Assembly (NCBI RefSeq): GCF_021347895.1
Contig: NC_067123.1
Span: 6,143,828-6,207,827 of the forward strand
Reading direction: 5' to 3'
DNA from: Acanthochromis polyacanthus
Taxonomy: Eukaryota > Chordata > Actinopteri > Pomacentridae
DNA length: 64,000 nt
The position numbers and the translations under genes are program-made. Each line of letters opens with the position of its first letter. Position 1 is the first letter of the stretch. The notes beneath the pieces are model-generated. The model was not told the origin of the DNA and did not search any database. It saw nothing but the letters and a program-made list of their open reading frames with translations. Shown in pieces: positions 36,101-48,030 of the stretch.

Positions 36101-39100
36101 AAATCAAATTGGGTTAAATGTCGTCATCAACAGCTTAAAACTCTTCCTGCAGGCAAACATAACAAACCTCCACTGTTCACTTTCTACGAGGTCACACAAC
36201 TGGAATCTGTCACCGTTTTGGTGCACTAAGTTAACATTAGCATGAAATCTGTCTGATTCTGCACCACAAAGGCCGAAAAAGTTCTAAACCTCCTTAAAGA
36301 CGCTCACATGGATCCTGCAGGTATTTAATAAATTCAGAGGAAACAGTCTGAAATAACTGGAAGCAACAAACTAAACTTCAGCTCCTGTTAGTATTTTGTC
36401 AAAACCCAAATTCTGGGTTGGTCAGCACAGTTAAAGTTTATTTTTACTGACATTTCAGTTCGATTGAAATGCAGATAGTAGCACAAAGTGAATAAGAAAT
36501 ACATTTAACGAATTTTAGCAATCACTTTTTGTGATGTTTGTGGGCCGATATTGGAGCAGAAACACAGATAAAGTCTTCTGTAAATCACTAAACACAACTC
36601 TACGCAGGCTTGTGTCATATAAGAACTTAAAAAAAAATGTTCGTCAGGAGTAAAGAAAAAACAAAAAACTGCTGTGTGGGATAGGGCTGGACCCGAATAT
36701 CCCGAATATCTGAATATTCGTTCACTACGGCGGTATCCGGATATTGATTTTGGTATCCAAATGTTCGCCACTGTTTGGGAATTTGGCAAAATTTGGACCC
36801 GGGAGACCAAACGAACGGATCCGAAAATACGGGTCACAAGCTCCCCTTGTGACTTGTCTTTAATAGACCCCGAATATTCGGAGGCCAGAAACCACGATTT
36901 GGGCCAGCCCCAGTGTGGGACTGGATGGTCAAACTGAGAAAAGAAAAATCTGATTAGTTCAACTCAAAAATGGAGAGCTAGCATCACTTTTCTGCCCTCT
37001 TTATGTCCTCATCAGGCAGCGGTTTCTTCTTTAATGCCGCCATAAACAGTGTATAATTCCTCATACAGACAAACCTAACAAACCTCCATTGTTCCATTTC
37101 TTACGAGGTCAAAGAACTGGAATCTGTCACCGTTTTGGTGCACTTCAGTTATCGTTATAATCAAAGCTGTCTGATTCTGCCCCACAGTGGAAACAGAAAG
37201 GATGGAGCTGCAGTTATCTAATGAATTCAGAGGACATAGTTGTTGACAACTTCAGCTCCTGTTAATGTTCAGTCAAACCTCAAATTATTGATTGGTCTCA
37301 ATAAACTGTTGTCAATGCAGGTGAAGTTTATTTTTATTGACATTTCAGTCTTCCATAAATGTGAAATTGTAGCACAAAGTAAATAAGAAAAAGATTTAAC
37401 ATCTTATGGCAACTTTTTGTCTTTGATATGATGCTTTTGGGACGACACTGGAGCTGAAATGTGGATAAAATCTTCTGTAAATCATTTCCCAAGACTTGAA
37501 GCAGACTTGTTTTGAGTTTAAAGTGATAAAGAAATGTTAGCAGCGTCCAAACTAGTGGATTCTGTTCAATCCTGACAGGTCCTCTGTTCTATTTTCAGTT
37601 AATAAATTCACTGACCTCCGCTGTGTTCCTGCTCAAATTAGCGTTTACCAAACAGGCTGAGTGTGGATCACGGCTGAAACTCACCAGCTTGGAGTCGATC
37701 TTGGCGTCGAGTCTGGCGTTACGGATGAGGTTGACGATCCACCTCTCCGCCTCCTCGGGAGTCATGTTGAGCTTGTCTGCCAGCATGCTGCGTGGAGAGA
37801 GCGAGGCAGTAGCAGGGGGCATTTTGGTCAAGTAAACATCCTTCAGGGGGAATCCGAACACTTCAAAGTTCGCTTTTTTTACACATCGGTGAATATTCTT
37901 CAAAAAACTGGGACACGAGGAACATCTAAAACACGCGAGCTCTGCAGTAAAAGAGCCTCAGAGTACGATTCAACCGGGTTCAGAAGTCAAAAACAGCTTT
38001 GATTTGTTCTAAAAGCAGCTGAAATTGTAAAAACAAAGACACTGCTCGGTGTTTTTTATCCGCTTCAAAGACGACGTACCTGATGCTGATGCACTGATGG
38101 ATCCGACAAAAGGTCTCGAAGATGAAGAGACGAGCGTTTTCAATGAAGTCCTCGAGACAAGCGACTAAAAAGAAGTCATTCACAAGTACCTGAAGACAAA
38201 AAAAACACATTTTACAATAAGTAAAGATCACTCAGAAGCAGCATATTCAGAAAAGACGAGAAGAATCAGCACTAAACGTTCTTAAAATGAGCAACATGTT
38301 TTCTCTCTTCCAAATATGAGGCATGCTTCCAGTAAACAGTGAGTTCACAGCAATTTAGCACGTTTTTGCATGAGAAATGTGTTTTTCTATGCAGATGAAC
38401 TCTAATAAAGTACCAAAACTACAAACAAGGGCATTTCTGTTACAGTTAGAGTTGCTCATAACTTCATAAAATGTAGATTTATATGAAAATCGGTGGTCAC
38501 AATGATGTTAAACTAAGAGAAAAGAGAGTAAATTATGTAAAAACAGAGTTCTGTATTAGGGCTATACATCACATATAGACAAAATGTTCCTAGAATTAGC
38601 AGTGATATGATAGCAAATATGAGGCAAACTTCCAGTAATAAACAGTTAAAAGTAGTTTATATTTTTGCATGAAAAATTATTTATACATAAAATTAAAGAA
38701 CTATATCACCTTTTCTATGCAGGTGAACTTTAATAAAGTATAAAAAAAACTATAAACATGGAGGTTTCTGTTATAGTTAGAGGTTGGAAATTGCATACAA
38801 CTTCAGAAAAATGTATATTTATCTGAAGTTCAATGTTTACAATGATGTTAAACTGAGAGGAAAGATGAAAAATGATCTAAAAATGGAGTTCTGTGTTAGG
38901 ATTATGCATACAGATTACCCAGGAGCCATCATATACAGAAAAGAAAAGAAAATCAGGACTAATTGCTCTTAAAATGAGTGAGTTAAAAGCAGCTCAAGAT
39001 CATATTTTTGTACTATAAATGATACAAATTTAAAGAAATATGTGTTTTTTTTTCACAGATAAAAACTACAAACAAGGGTCAGTTCTGTTACAGTCAGATA

Positions 39101-42100
39101 TCCAAAATTAAATAAAACTTCATAAATGTATATTTATATGAAGTTCTATGATTACAATGATGTTAAACTGAGAGGAAAGACGGTAAATTATCCAGAAATA
39201 GAGTGAAGTATTTGGGCTGTACATGCATGATTATTCATCAGCCATTATATATCAAAAAGACGCAAAAATCAGGACTAATCACGATTAAAATACACGAGTT
39301 AAAAGTAGTTTAACATCATATTTTTGCACACAAACGCTTCAAACAAAAAGCATGTTAGCTTTTCTATGCAAATAAACTAATAAAGCACAAAAAAAACTAC
39401 AAATAATGACGTTTCTGTTGCATTTAGATGTCCAAAATAAAATTCATAAAAATGTATATTTAGATGAAAATCTGTATTTACAAAGTTAAGCTTAAGAGGA
39501 AAGATGAAAATTATGTAAAAAAAATAGAGTTCTGCATTATGGTTATACACAAGGATTATTCACAAGCCATCATGTTATGAAAAAGACAAAAAAAATCAGG
39601 ACTAAATGTTCCTAGAATTACTGTATTCTTCCAAATATGAGGCATATATTCTCGTAAATGCAGTTAGCTAACAGTAGTTTACATCATATTTTTGCATGAT
39701 AAATGAAAATCCTGCTGGCTTTTTCTATGCAGATAAACTCTAATAAAGTACAAAAAACTACAAACAATGATGTGTCTGTTGTTGTTAGATGTTCAAAATT
39801 GTATACAACTTAAAAAAAATAAGTACATTTATATGAAAATCAGCGCTTACAAAGTTAAACTGAGGAGGAAAAGTAAAACAGAGTTCTGTATGAGGCTGAC
39901 ACATCACAAACAGACCAAATGTTCCTGGAATCAGACATCACTGCTCCAAATATGAGCCACATTTTCCAGCAAACAAAGTATTCTCTTCAAAATCTATGTA
40001 AAGAAAAGAGATGGTTAGAATTTCCATCCATAGCCGCCATGTTTTACTGAACATACATCTGACTACATAACAGCAGCACACGACAACCACGCATGCAGTG
40101 CAGGCTGCTGTTTGCTGTGGTCTGGTTGTTTTACTTCACTGTTCTACCAGAACTTTCCACTGCTGGCTGATCCACCCATAGCATGAAAAGAGACGTTTGA
40201 GTCGCCTCAAAGCTCCACAAAGGAGAATAAACATCAGTGAGTGGGATTCAGAAGGTAAATGTTCTGTCATTATGTCACAGGCAGCTTCTGTTGTGTAAAA
40301 AATCCACTTATTGACCGATTTGCTGCGGTAAAAACACTTAACGCTCAAGCAAAATGTCCAGCTCTTTCAGATTCTATGATAAAGATAAGCCAAATGCAAA
40401 ATAGTTTTATATTTAAGGAGCATGGTTGTTATGTTAGGATGCTCCAAACCACAAGTCGCCCCTGTGGAACAGTTTACAGGGCTGTTTCAGAAAGGTGTAG
40501 GTAAGAAAAAATACTGTGTGGGGCTAAATAAATACCACATGGTAAACTAGGAGAAGACAAATGCTGATTGGTTGAACTCAAAAAGGAATAAGCGCCATTT
40601 TTTGGCCTTCTTGAGCTGCTCTTTGGATGTTAAATTTATTGTATGGGCTAACATAACAAATCTTCTAGTCCCTACGAGGTCAAAGAACTGGAATTTGTCA
40701 CCGTTTAAGTTAACATTTTAGTTAAAACTCTCTGATTCTGCACCACAGAGGAAATAGAAAAGCTGAAAAGTCCTAAACCTCCTTAAAAACGCTCACATGG
40801 ATCCTGCAGGTCAAAATCCAAATTATGATTGGTCTCAAACTGTTTTCATCTCAATTAAAGTTTATTTTTATGGCCATTTTAGTTTGTTAGAGATGCAAAA
40901 TTGTAGCCCACAGTGAGTGAGAAAGAGAATTAGTGACTTTTTTGTCTTTGTTGTGATGTTTTTGGGCCAATAATGGAGCTGAAATGTGGATGAAGTCTTC
41001 TGTGAATCACTTTACAAAACTTGAAGCAGACTTGTGTTGTGTGTAAAGTGATACAGAAATGTTAGTAGGGTCCAAACTAGTAAAATTACCATCAAAAAAC
41101 AAAAATGTAATTCAGTTTAAAGTCGTCATCAACAGTGTAAAATTGCTCCTACAGGCAAACATACCAAACCTCCATTGTTCCACTTCCTCTGAGGTCCAAC
41201 ACCTGGAATTTGTCCCTGTTTTGGTCTTAAGTTAACGTTATAATCAAAGTTGTCTGATTCTGCACCACAAAAGGCTGAAACTGCCAATCAAGGCACAAAA
41301 AGTTCGAAACTCACGACTTTTACTCGAAAACAAACCACAAACAACAAAACAAACCCTCTGTGCGATGATGTCCATGCAGTAATTAAGACATGTTGTGGGT
41401 CTCTGGAGGACAATTTTGAAGAAACAAGTAACTTTAAAGGCCCCTGAGCGATAAAACCCTGCAGGATCCGAGACAACAGACCGACTTAATGAACTTTCTT
41501 CACTCGTCCGTCATCGTGCTCACACTCCGTATCTGACAGCGCAGTTGAGGACTTTGCAGGCGCTGCATAATTTATACAAGAGGGGTTAAAAGCCAATTGA
41601 TGAGAGTGCTTGGAGAGCGCGCAAAGTGGTCCCAGAGCACGACTGCAAAACCGAACTGGAGGGTTTCTGAAGAGGAGCCGACCGAGTCCCAAATCTGACA
41701 GCTGTTCCGCTTTGAAAATCAAACTGAATAAAAGCAAGAGCCGGCAAATCAGGGCAGACATGGATTTGCTGGTGGCTGAATGGCTGCAAAGTTAAATGCC
41801 TGGGACTCAGCAGATCAGAGAGCCACGGCGGAAGGGGCGCTCCGCATTAGCAGTCAGTCCCAGGAGACGGCTCACTTCTATGGGGGCGATTTAGGCCTGT
41901 GGCGCCGTGACAAGCAGACGAAAACTTCCTTACCGACTCGCACTCCCTCAGCTTCTTCTGGGCGCTGTCGAAGTCAAAGTTGACGTAGAGACACTCGACA
42001 AACTCCGTGATGGGGTCCTTGTAAGTGTACGACTCCTGCGAGACCAAAAGAAGAAGCTGTGATTCATGATCGAGGCACATTAGATTAAAAAAAAGCCTAT

Positions 42101-45100
42101 TAACTTGTTTTCTTTTGGTCGTACCTGTTGAATGACTTTCACCAAGTCCTTGAGCACTTGCCGACGCTTCCGTACGTCTTTATTGGTGATGACTGCGGTT
42201 GTAAGGTATCGCAGGATGTGTGGGCACATTGTCTGGATGGCATTCAGGTACCTGAAAAACACAAATGAAAACTGGGTATCATCCGTGCTTTCATTCCAAG
42301 ATGTACAACACACTGAATAAGACATTCAGGGGAAGAGAATAGTACAAGAACGAGGCGGCCTTCCAGCTACGGAGGACTTTCAATGGAAGGTTCAATGGAT
42401 GAAAACGTGAAAAGAAATGAGTTGTGTCATTCAGCCAAGAAAGAATTCAATACAGCCTCTGAATGACAGTAAGACGTTCTTTGTATTGTATTGTGTCGCA
42501 GAGATGAGGGCAACTCACTGAGGCTGGTAGAGGAAGAGCTCGATGATGTTGTCCCGGCCTTTGGGATGGTTAAAAAACACAAAGAGGGACCAGTGGATGA
42601 GCCAGGTCCTCTGCTGGAGCGACTGGAGAGGAGAGCTCACCGACTGGAAGGAGAGAGGACACGGAACGTAGAACACACAGGAAGGACGAGGGCCGCAGCT
42701 ATCCATTATTTTAGTAATCGAGTATTCTAACGATTAATCAGATTCCAGGCTTGGCATGCGTGTTAAGAGCATCAAAAGAGGAAGTGAGCCGCTGTGTAAC
42801 AGAAATAATCGCCCTGGTGGAACACGGGCAGACATCTGTGGTGTGTGTACATGAATAGTACAGTACAAGCGTTTTGTACATATATAGTATAGTACAGGAG
42901 TATTCTACTAAAACTGAAGCCATGGTAACCCTGCATGTATTTAACTGATGATGCAGAAATCCCATAAATCTGTTTTCATGTTTGGTCTGTTTAAACTACA
43001 GCTGATAGAACACAAATAAGAAAACTGATCAGTTTATTAGTATTGATCGCAGAGAATATTCAATCGGTGACTTTTTACTTTGATTTGGTTCAAATTAAAG
43101 TGATTTCCTTCATTATGAGTCAGTGTCAGACCTACATGCACTTTAACACAATGTCATGTTTGAATAAATGAAGTCTGATAGTTTTATTGTGCAGCTGTCT
43201 GTTATCAGTAATCAGCGGCATTGATCTGTAAAATAAATACATTAACACACACTCAACAGTTTTCTACCAGCTTTCCTGTCTTATGTCATTTTCAGTAGCA
43301 GCTTTTTATCATCATATGTGTTTATATCCTTCATTGTTCTCCACTAAAACAACCTGTTAGCGATTGGTTCATTTTGTGCAGAAAACGAGTCAAATGTTCG
43401 TTAAAGTCTTCTGTTTGTGTGACGAGTTTGAAGCAGAAAGTCTGATTTAACAAAGAGAGTAGAAAACCAGCTTCATACCCGTTAACTCTGACTGAAGGTT
43501 TAGTTTTTGTCGACTCGCACAAAGAAAGTCTGACTGGTAAACTGTCCTCATAGTGATCTGATAAACGCCGCAAACACTAGAAAACCTGCACCGGTTAAAA
43601 TAACAGCGCCCCGTCAAAATTTAAACTCCCCTAATAATTTATTGGTTATAGGACCATATAGGATAAAGTCCAGTTAGTGACCTGGGGTTTAGTATGTAGA
43701 GGATTAAACGAAGACTTAGCAGGTTTGTTTTCTTACGTTGTTGTCGATGGTCTCCCTCAGACGGGTCAGATCCTCCATGGCTGCTTCCCAGTTCTGCATC
43801 AGGATCTCAGAAGCCAGTTTTCCCCACAGAGAGCTCAAAGCATTTCTGTCTGTTGAAGGAACCTGAGAGGACGGCAACAATCTCAATGCGTCACAATCAA
43901 AACAGATCTTTCACTGGTTACGTATAAATGTATGGTTACTTACCAACACACGGAAGAAGTAGAGGTACTCTGCAGCACCGGAGTAGTTACCGCACTCATA
44001 CTGGAACTTGGCGTACCTGTACAGAGTGTCCAGGTATTCTTGACGAAACTACAGAGTAAAAACACAGATCATCTGTACTTAAACCACACTGAAAAAGGTT
44101 CTACATCAAAATGTTACAATGTTTGACTTCCCCTGAGAGGTTTTCCATTAATGTCTCCGATTTAACTGGTAAAAAAGGACATCATTAAAAGGAAAATTAT
44201 TAAGGTTATAATGAAATGTTATTTAAAGTCTACAGCCCTGAAACACACTCACAGTAATTCTGTGTTTTTCAAACTGCCAGTGCTTTTGCTTTTTTTCTCT
44301 TCACAAAGAAAGCTAATTGGGAGAGGCTGCGAGCCATGAGACTGATTGAGAATGAGCCAGCATCTTTTAGACAAAACAAAGCTAACGAGTCCCTTCTGTT
44401 GACACATAATGTGGACAATGTTGTTTTATACAGACTAATCAGTGATAAGAAGAAGCGTAATTTAACTGTGTGTTAGCTGCACGACGTAAAACGAAGTAAA
44501 CATCAACCAAAAAGTTACGAGCAGTTTCTCCGATTGTCGAGTAATGAGCACATCGGTGGGTGTTTTTGGATGTTTTAAGATTCACAGGATTTGGATACCA
44601 GTCCTGCTGGCTCACTGTGGCAGCTGGTTGTTATGGAAACAAAAGCATGACACACTTTGAGCTAAAAATTCAAAGATCTTTCACATAATAAGAGACATAC
44701 AGCACTAATATTTAAAAACTTACGTTGTGTTTTTCTGACAGATAGTCGAAGAGCATCCTCCCATCCCTGAGAAAAAGGAAAGATCAATACATGTCAAGCA
44801 GCCACATGATTCTTTTATAGTCCACAGAAATAGTTTCATAAGCACCAGAAGGACAGAAAAGAATGACAAATGCATCTGAAAGGGAGGCCAGTCTTTCACA
44901 AGCTTGTCTGACCTCGTGGATTGCATCTGCCGAGTGGTTTCTGGGTCTTCAAACATCTTGACAATCGGCTCCGTCTCTGACTGGAGCTGCTTCAGTTGGG
45001 CCACAACGGTACTTCTCTTCTCCCTCAAGGCTGCAGCAGAACATTAGTTCTTATTAAACAGGCTAAAGCTCAAGTTCAGTAAGCCGGTAACACCAGCACT

Positions 45101-46863
45101 TTGATATTTACTCTGAAGTAACAGCAGCTGACAGCAAAGTATACATAAAATATTTTCTCACAGACGTCTCTCAGATGTTTTTTTGTAAAGCAATCAAGTA
45201 CTTTTCAGATGATGTTATGTGATCTCCTTGATCTAAACTATTACAGTGGTTGGCTATTGTTTGAAAATCACAGGAAGTGAAGCGACATGACAGAAGGTTG
45301 ATTATTTTTCCTCTTTGCCTTCCTTGATGTGACCTAATATATGATTGAAATCTGCTTCCACTTACAACACAAGTTACAAAACTGGTTAAAGCACCCAATG
45401 AATAATTATAATTAAAATAAGGAGCTTCTACACACTCTACACCTGCACTAACGTTGACACTGAAAATAATATTTCTAACAGTTTTTGTTTTTTAAGCTCC
45501 AGACATTTGATAGCTTCACAGTTCCAAAAACGGTGGTGGCAGCAGAGTCCGATGGTTTAGTGCAAAAGTTTCCAGATATTCAAGGCTTCAAAAGAATGAT
45601 AGCACTTCAAATAATCATAGAATAAAAAGATGGTTTGTAAACTGCATGGAGTTTTGATGATGGACCACAGCAGCACACAAACAACACACAAACAAAACAG
45701 AAAATGCAGGAGCTATTCAGCACAGTCACTTCACATAAACTCATATATACTATCATTTATTAAAGGTCAAGTTCCCCAAATGTTCTAGTTTCTTTTTTGT
45801 TCCTGTTGTCAGACGACAGAACAAGCAAGAAATAGTTACTGAGACATAGCTCATTAGAGCTACATGTTAACCAGCAGTTACACCTAAAATCCTGATTTTC
45901 TAAGCATGACATTGTCTGAAACTGATAAATGTACAGTTACTACCAAAGTGAGAGACAGACTACACAAAAGTTGAAAAGATGTTGCTATAGCCGGTCTGTT
46001 CTTGTAAAATATCCATGCTGTGTAATATAAAAACAAACGTTTTCACTTTTTTAAAAAGAAGTTTAAGCACAAAACTAAATGCTTGTGTGATACAGCTGCA
46101 TTTAATTTATCAGAATAAGCTGATAAATGTGGGTGTTCTTACAGTGTGGAATTTCCTTGTCCGGGTACAGGTTTTTGTACACATCCATGGCGAAATCCAC
46201 CATGTTTGTGTCGCTGAGGAGGTCCAGCTTCCCCTGGAGGAGTTCCTTCTCATTGTAGATCTGCGACACCACACACAGCATATATGTCATTAGTTATCCT
46301 TGACTTTAAAATGGTCAAATAACTGCACATAAACTACTGAGTAACGTTGAGAGCAGTGCAATAGATAAATAATGCTGCTCGTCACATCAGGAAGTTGTAT
46401 CTGCTGCTGTTAATCCTGCGCGGTGGCTACAGCTGCTAAACTACATGCTAACACGCTCGGTGGCGCTGACAACACGTTAGTTAGCTAATCCTTAAAACTA
46501 CACACGTATACATGATTCATTCACTGTTACTACAATTGACGTTACAGCAACTCCCCAGTTATATAAAAATATATATAAAATAAACACGTAGGTAGTGAAT
46601 TACTAGCTAGCATCAGCTGCTAGTTTACGGGCTACTAACGTGACTGCTAGCCGGTTAGCCTGCTGGGAAGCGTCGGGGCACACTACCACGTGTGGACGGT
46701 AAAAAAAAAAAAAAAACGGCTAATAAACAGCTAGAGCATATTTCGATGCTATGCGACGCAAAAACAAATTTACCTCTTTCACGGACAGGAACTCCAACAA
46801 AGGAAAAACCAAATGCCGGTCCAAAAAATGTGCTATTTTGGTGGTGAGATCGTACTCCGCCAT
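33197..46863 (-). CDS. eif3e: eif3e, eukaryotic translation initiation factor 3 subunit E (INT6), 13 coding exons, complete
   Basis: Subunit e of the eIF3 complex, which helps load the 40S ribosome with initiator tRNA and mRNA; it is a PCI-domain scaffold subunit in the cytoplasm. Coding exons in transcript order: 46774-46863, 46143-46260, 44913-45030, 44724-44766, 43944-44048, 43737-43862, 42519-42643, 42125-42251, 41934-42035, 38080-38189, 37685-37787, 35424-35558, 33197-33235. All junctions are GT-AG and phases agree. The exons sum to 1341 nt, 446 aa plus TGA, against 445 aa in human. The N-terminus reads [17 protein letters not shown] and the C-terminus ends [10 protein letters not shown], both family signatures. 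The PCI region falls roughly at residues 215-395 (exons 7-11) and contains [18 protein letters not shown]. The ATG at 46863 lies in a good context (CAAGATGG). No frame break was seen. Teleosts may carry two eif3e copies and I cannot say which this is. Introns 9, 11 and 12 hold repeats and transposons listed separately. Confidence 0.97.
33615..34160. repeat. Segmental duplication copy 2, in eif3e intron 12
   Basis: Same orientation as, and similar throughout to, the two arms of 28740-30540, but without the satellite. This shows the arms were originally continuous. Confidence 0.7.
34407..34972. mobile_element. TIR DNA element, copy B, with 9-bp target duplication and helicase fragment
   Basis: The termini TAGCCTAGCCGCGCTA and its exact inverse TAGCGCGGCTAGGCTA bound 566 bp. 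AAAATACGT flanks both sides (34398-34406 and 34973-34981), a 9-bp target-site duplication. Nine-base duplications are typical of Mutator-like elements (8-9 bp in Merlin), but no transposase is present, so the superfamily is open. It carries a RecQ-like fragment and sits in eif3e intron 12. Confidence 0.8.
34533..34760 (-). pseudogene. RecQ-type helicase fragment carried by the TIR element
   Basis: Minus-strand frame reads [30 protein letters not shown] and IYQLAPLV: the Q-motif region and Walker A (PTGYGKS, residues 40-46 of the frame, 34623-34643) of RecQ helicases. Only about 60 residues of the domain remain; there is no DEAH box and no ATG (the frame opens with TTG). After LTG the similarity stops at the element's common end. 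Probably the first part of a helicase gene encoded by the autonomous relative. Confidence 0.75.
35590..37660. repeat. Three-fold duplicated block in eif3e intron 11
   Basis: Three blocks near 35610-36290, 36290-37190 and 37190-37660 share, in order, CGCTCACATGGATCCTGCAG, CAACTTCAGCTCCTGTTAATG, AGTTTATTTTTATTGACATTTC, TAGCACAAAGTAAATAAGAAA and AACTGGAATCTGTCACCGTTTTGG. The first block also copies the edge of exon 11 with its splice donor (ACTCACCAG at 35731-35739 and at 37679-37687). A fourth copy lies at 40640-41290. Confidence 0.75.
36682..36912. mobile_element. hAT-type MITE
   Basis: 231 bp, ends TAGGGCTGGACCC and GGGCCAGCCCCA (imperfect inverted repeats), flanked by an exact 8-bp duplication GTGTGGGA (36674-36681 and 36913-36920). 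Internal CGAATATTCG palindromes. Non-coding; inserted into the middle duplicated block. Confidence 0.8.
38240..39990. repeat. Tandem repeat, about 335 bp unit, five copies, eif3e intron 9
   Basis: Units contain CCAAATATGAGGCATGCTTCC, TTTTTCTATGCAGATGAACTC, TAATAAAGTACAAAAAACTAC and AATGATGTTAAACTGAGAGG. The CTATGCAGAT phrase recurs near 38387, 38717, 39055, 39374 and 39725. Confidence 0.8.
40640..41290. repeat. Fourth copy of the eif3e intron 11 block, in intron 9
   Basis: Shares CGCTCACATGGATCCTGCAG, TAAAGTTTATTTTTATGGCC, GATACAGAAATGTTAGTAGG and ACCTGGAATTTGTC with the intron 11 blocks, about 3.5 kb away beyond exons 10 and 11. Confidence 0.65.
41490..41930. promoter_or_regulatory. Candidate conserved non-coding element beside eif3e exon 9
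   Basis: About 440 bp of non-repetitive, roughly 50% GC sequence in AT-rich intron 9, abutting the exon 9 donor. It contains TGACAGCTGTT (MEIS-like half-site plus E-box) and ATAATTTATAC. Open frames on both strands are short and unlike any family. Enhancer identity is inference. Confidence 0.35.
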
Positions 46864-46990
46864 CTTGGCTGGCTTCAAACTGAAACTTTATTGATACACA
46901 GTAGAGGAGGCGCCAATGACGTATACGTCATTGGGAGGCGCAATCTGGTAACGGCATTACGTCATTTCCCCCCACAGCTTTTCACATTCG
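46864..46990 (-). promoter_or_regulatory. eif3e promoter and 5' UTR with CRE-like palindrome and candidate TOP start
   Basis: Immediately upstream of the eif3e ATG (46863). Positions 46913-46934 form a perfect 22-bp palindrome with core TGACGTATACGTCA, that is two CRE half-sites back to back, flanked on each side by CCAAT/ATTGG. A further TACGTCA lies at about 46959-46965. Read on the minus strand, CCTCCTCT starts at 46910, the form of a 5' terminal oligopyrimidine (TOP) tract; it would give a 5' UTR of about 47 nt. eIF3e mRNA is known as a TOP mRNA in mammals. The transcription start is inferred, not shown. Confidence 0.6.
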
Positions 46991-48030
46991 TGAAATTCTT
47001 TTTTTGTAAAATTTATTTCAATAAATAAATTATATATGCATTTTAAACCTTTTTCAATAACTCAAAGATTTATTTCATGTTACTTAATTTTGTTAGTAGT
47101 TGTTAACACTAAATACCATGCAAAGATAAATACGTAAACATATAAATATCCCTATGAACCGAATTAATACTATACTATATTAATACTATTAATACTATAT
47201 GAACTACTAATTAATACTTTCAATAAGTAATTTCCAAAAGATAATTTGAATTATTTCAGTTAATTTTAATTTCCCAATGCTGCATTTGTTCCATGATTTA
47301 TTTCACAGCCATATTTATTTATTTCATACAGATAATTATATATTTATGTAGCTATTTATTTATCTAATACTAAAAACTGAAGTCACATTCTGTAGACACA
47401 ATCTGATGTAAAAAAAAAAATCCCAACAAGTTATTAAACGGTAAATTATGCTACACTAAACCTTTCACTATAAAAATGGGTTTGAAATTTTTTGTTGTCT
47501 TTTATTGTCTGCATATTTATTAATACATATTATTTGTTTATTCTGTTTTCTAAATTTAAATGTGCTATATCCATAAAATCCCCTGAAGGTGATTGGCATG
47601 AGAAAATGGTTTCCAGATTTGACATCTCAGATTCTTCCACGTATCTGAGTAGTCTAATGGGAAGTGATGTGCTGTCAGTTATGTTCAATCATTCCTCCTC
47701 AAATTCTGATTAGATAGACAGACATTGCATTGATTTACTTTCATTTTGTCAAGAACTACTGTAACCTTAATCATAACTACTATGTATCCTAAACGTTACC
47801 CAAATCTTTGCCTCAATCAAAACTTACATCATAAAAACTGAGAAAACTGTAACATAAAGGCAGCAAAAAGTGCAGTGAAATAACAGAAAATGAAGATCTC
47901 ATTAAAATACAGTAGTTTTCCATAATTCAAATGTTTATGGCAAATGTTCTCGTCTCACTTTTACATGAGAGAATGTGTATTTTTTGGCTTCAAAATATTA
48001 AATGAAAGTTTTGTTATATATGCAAAACCT
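46991..48030. other. AT-rich intergenic DNA upstream of eif3e, no gene seen
   Basis: TTTATT/AATAAT-rich; no exon, no known repeat. Confidence 0.5.

Noticed and set aside
36674..36937. 87-aa plus-strand ORF
   Set aside because: Lies over the non-coding hAT MITE; no protein resemblance.
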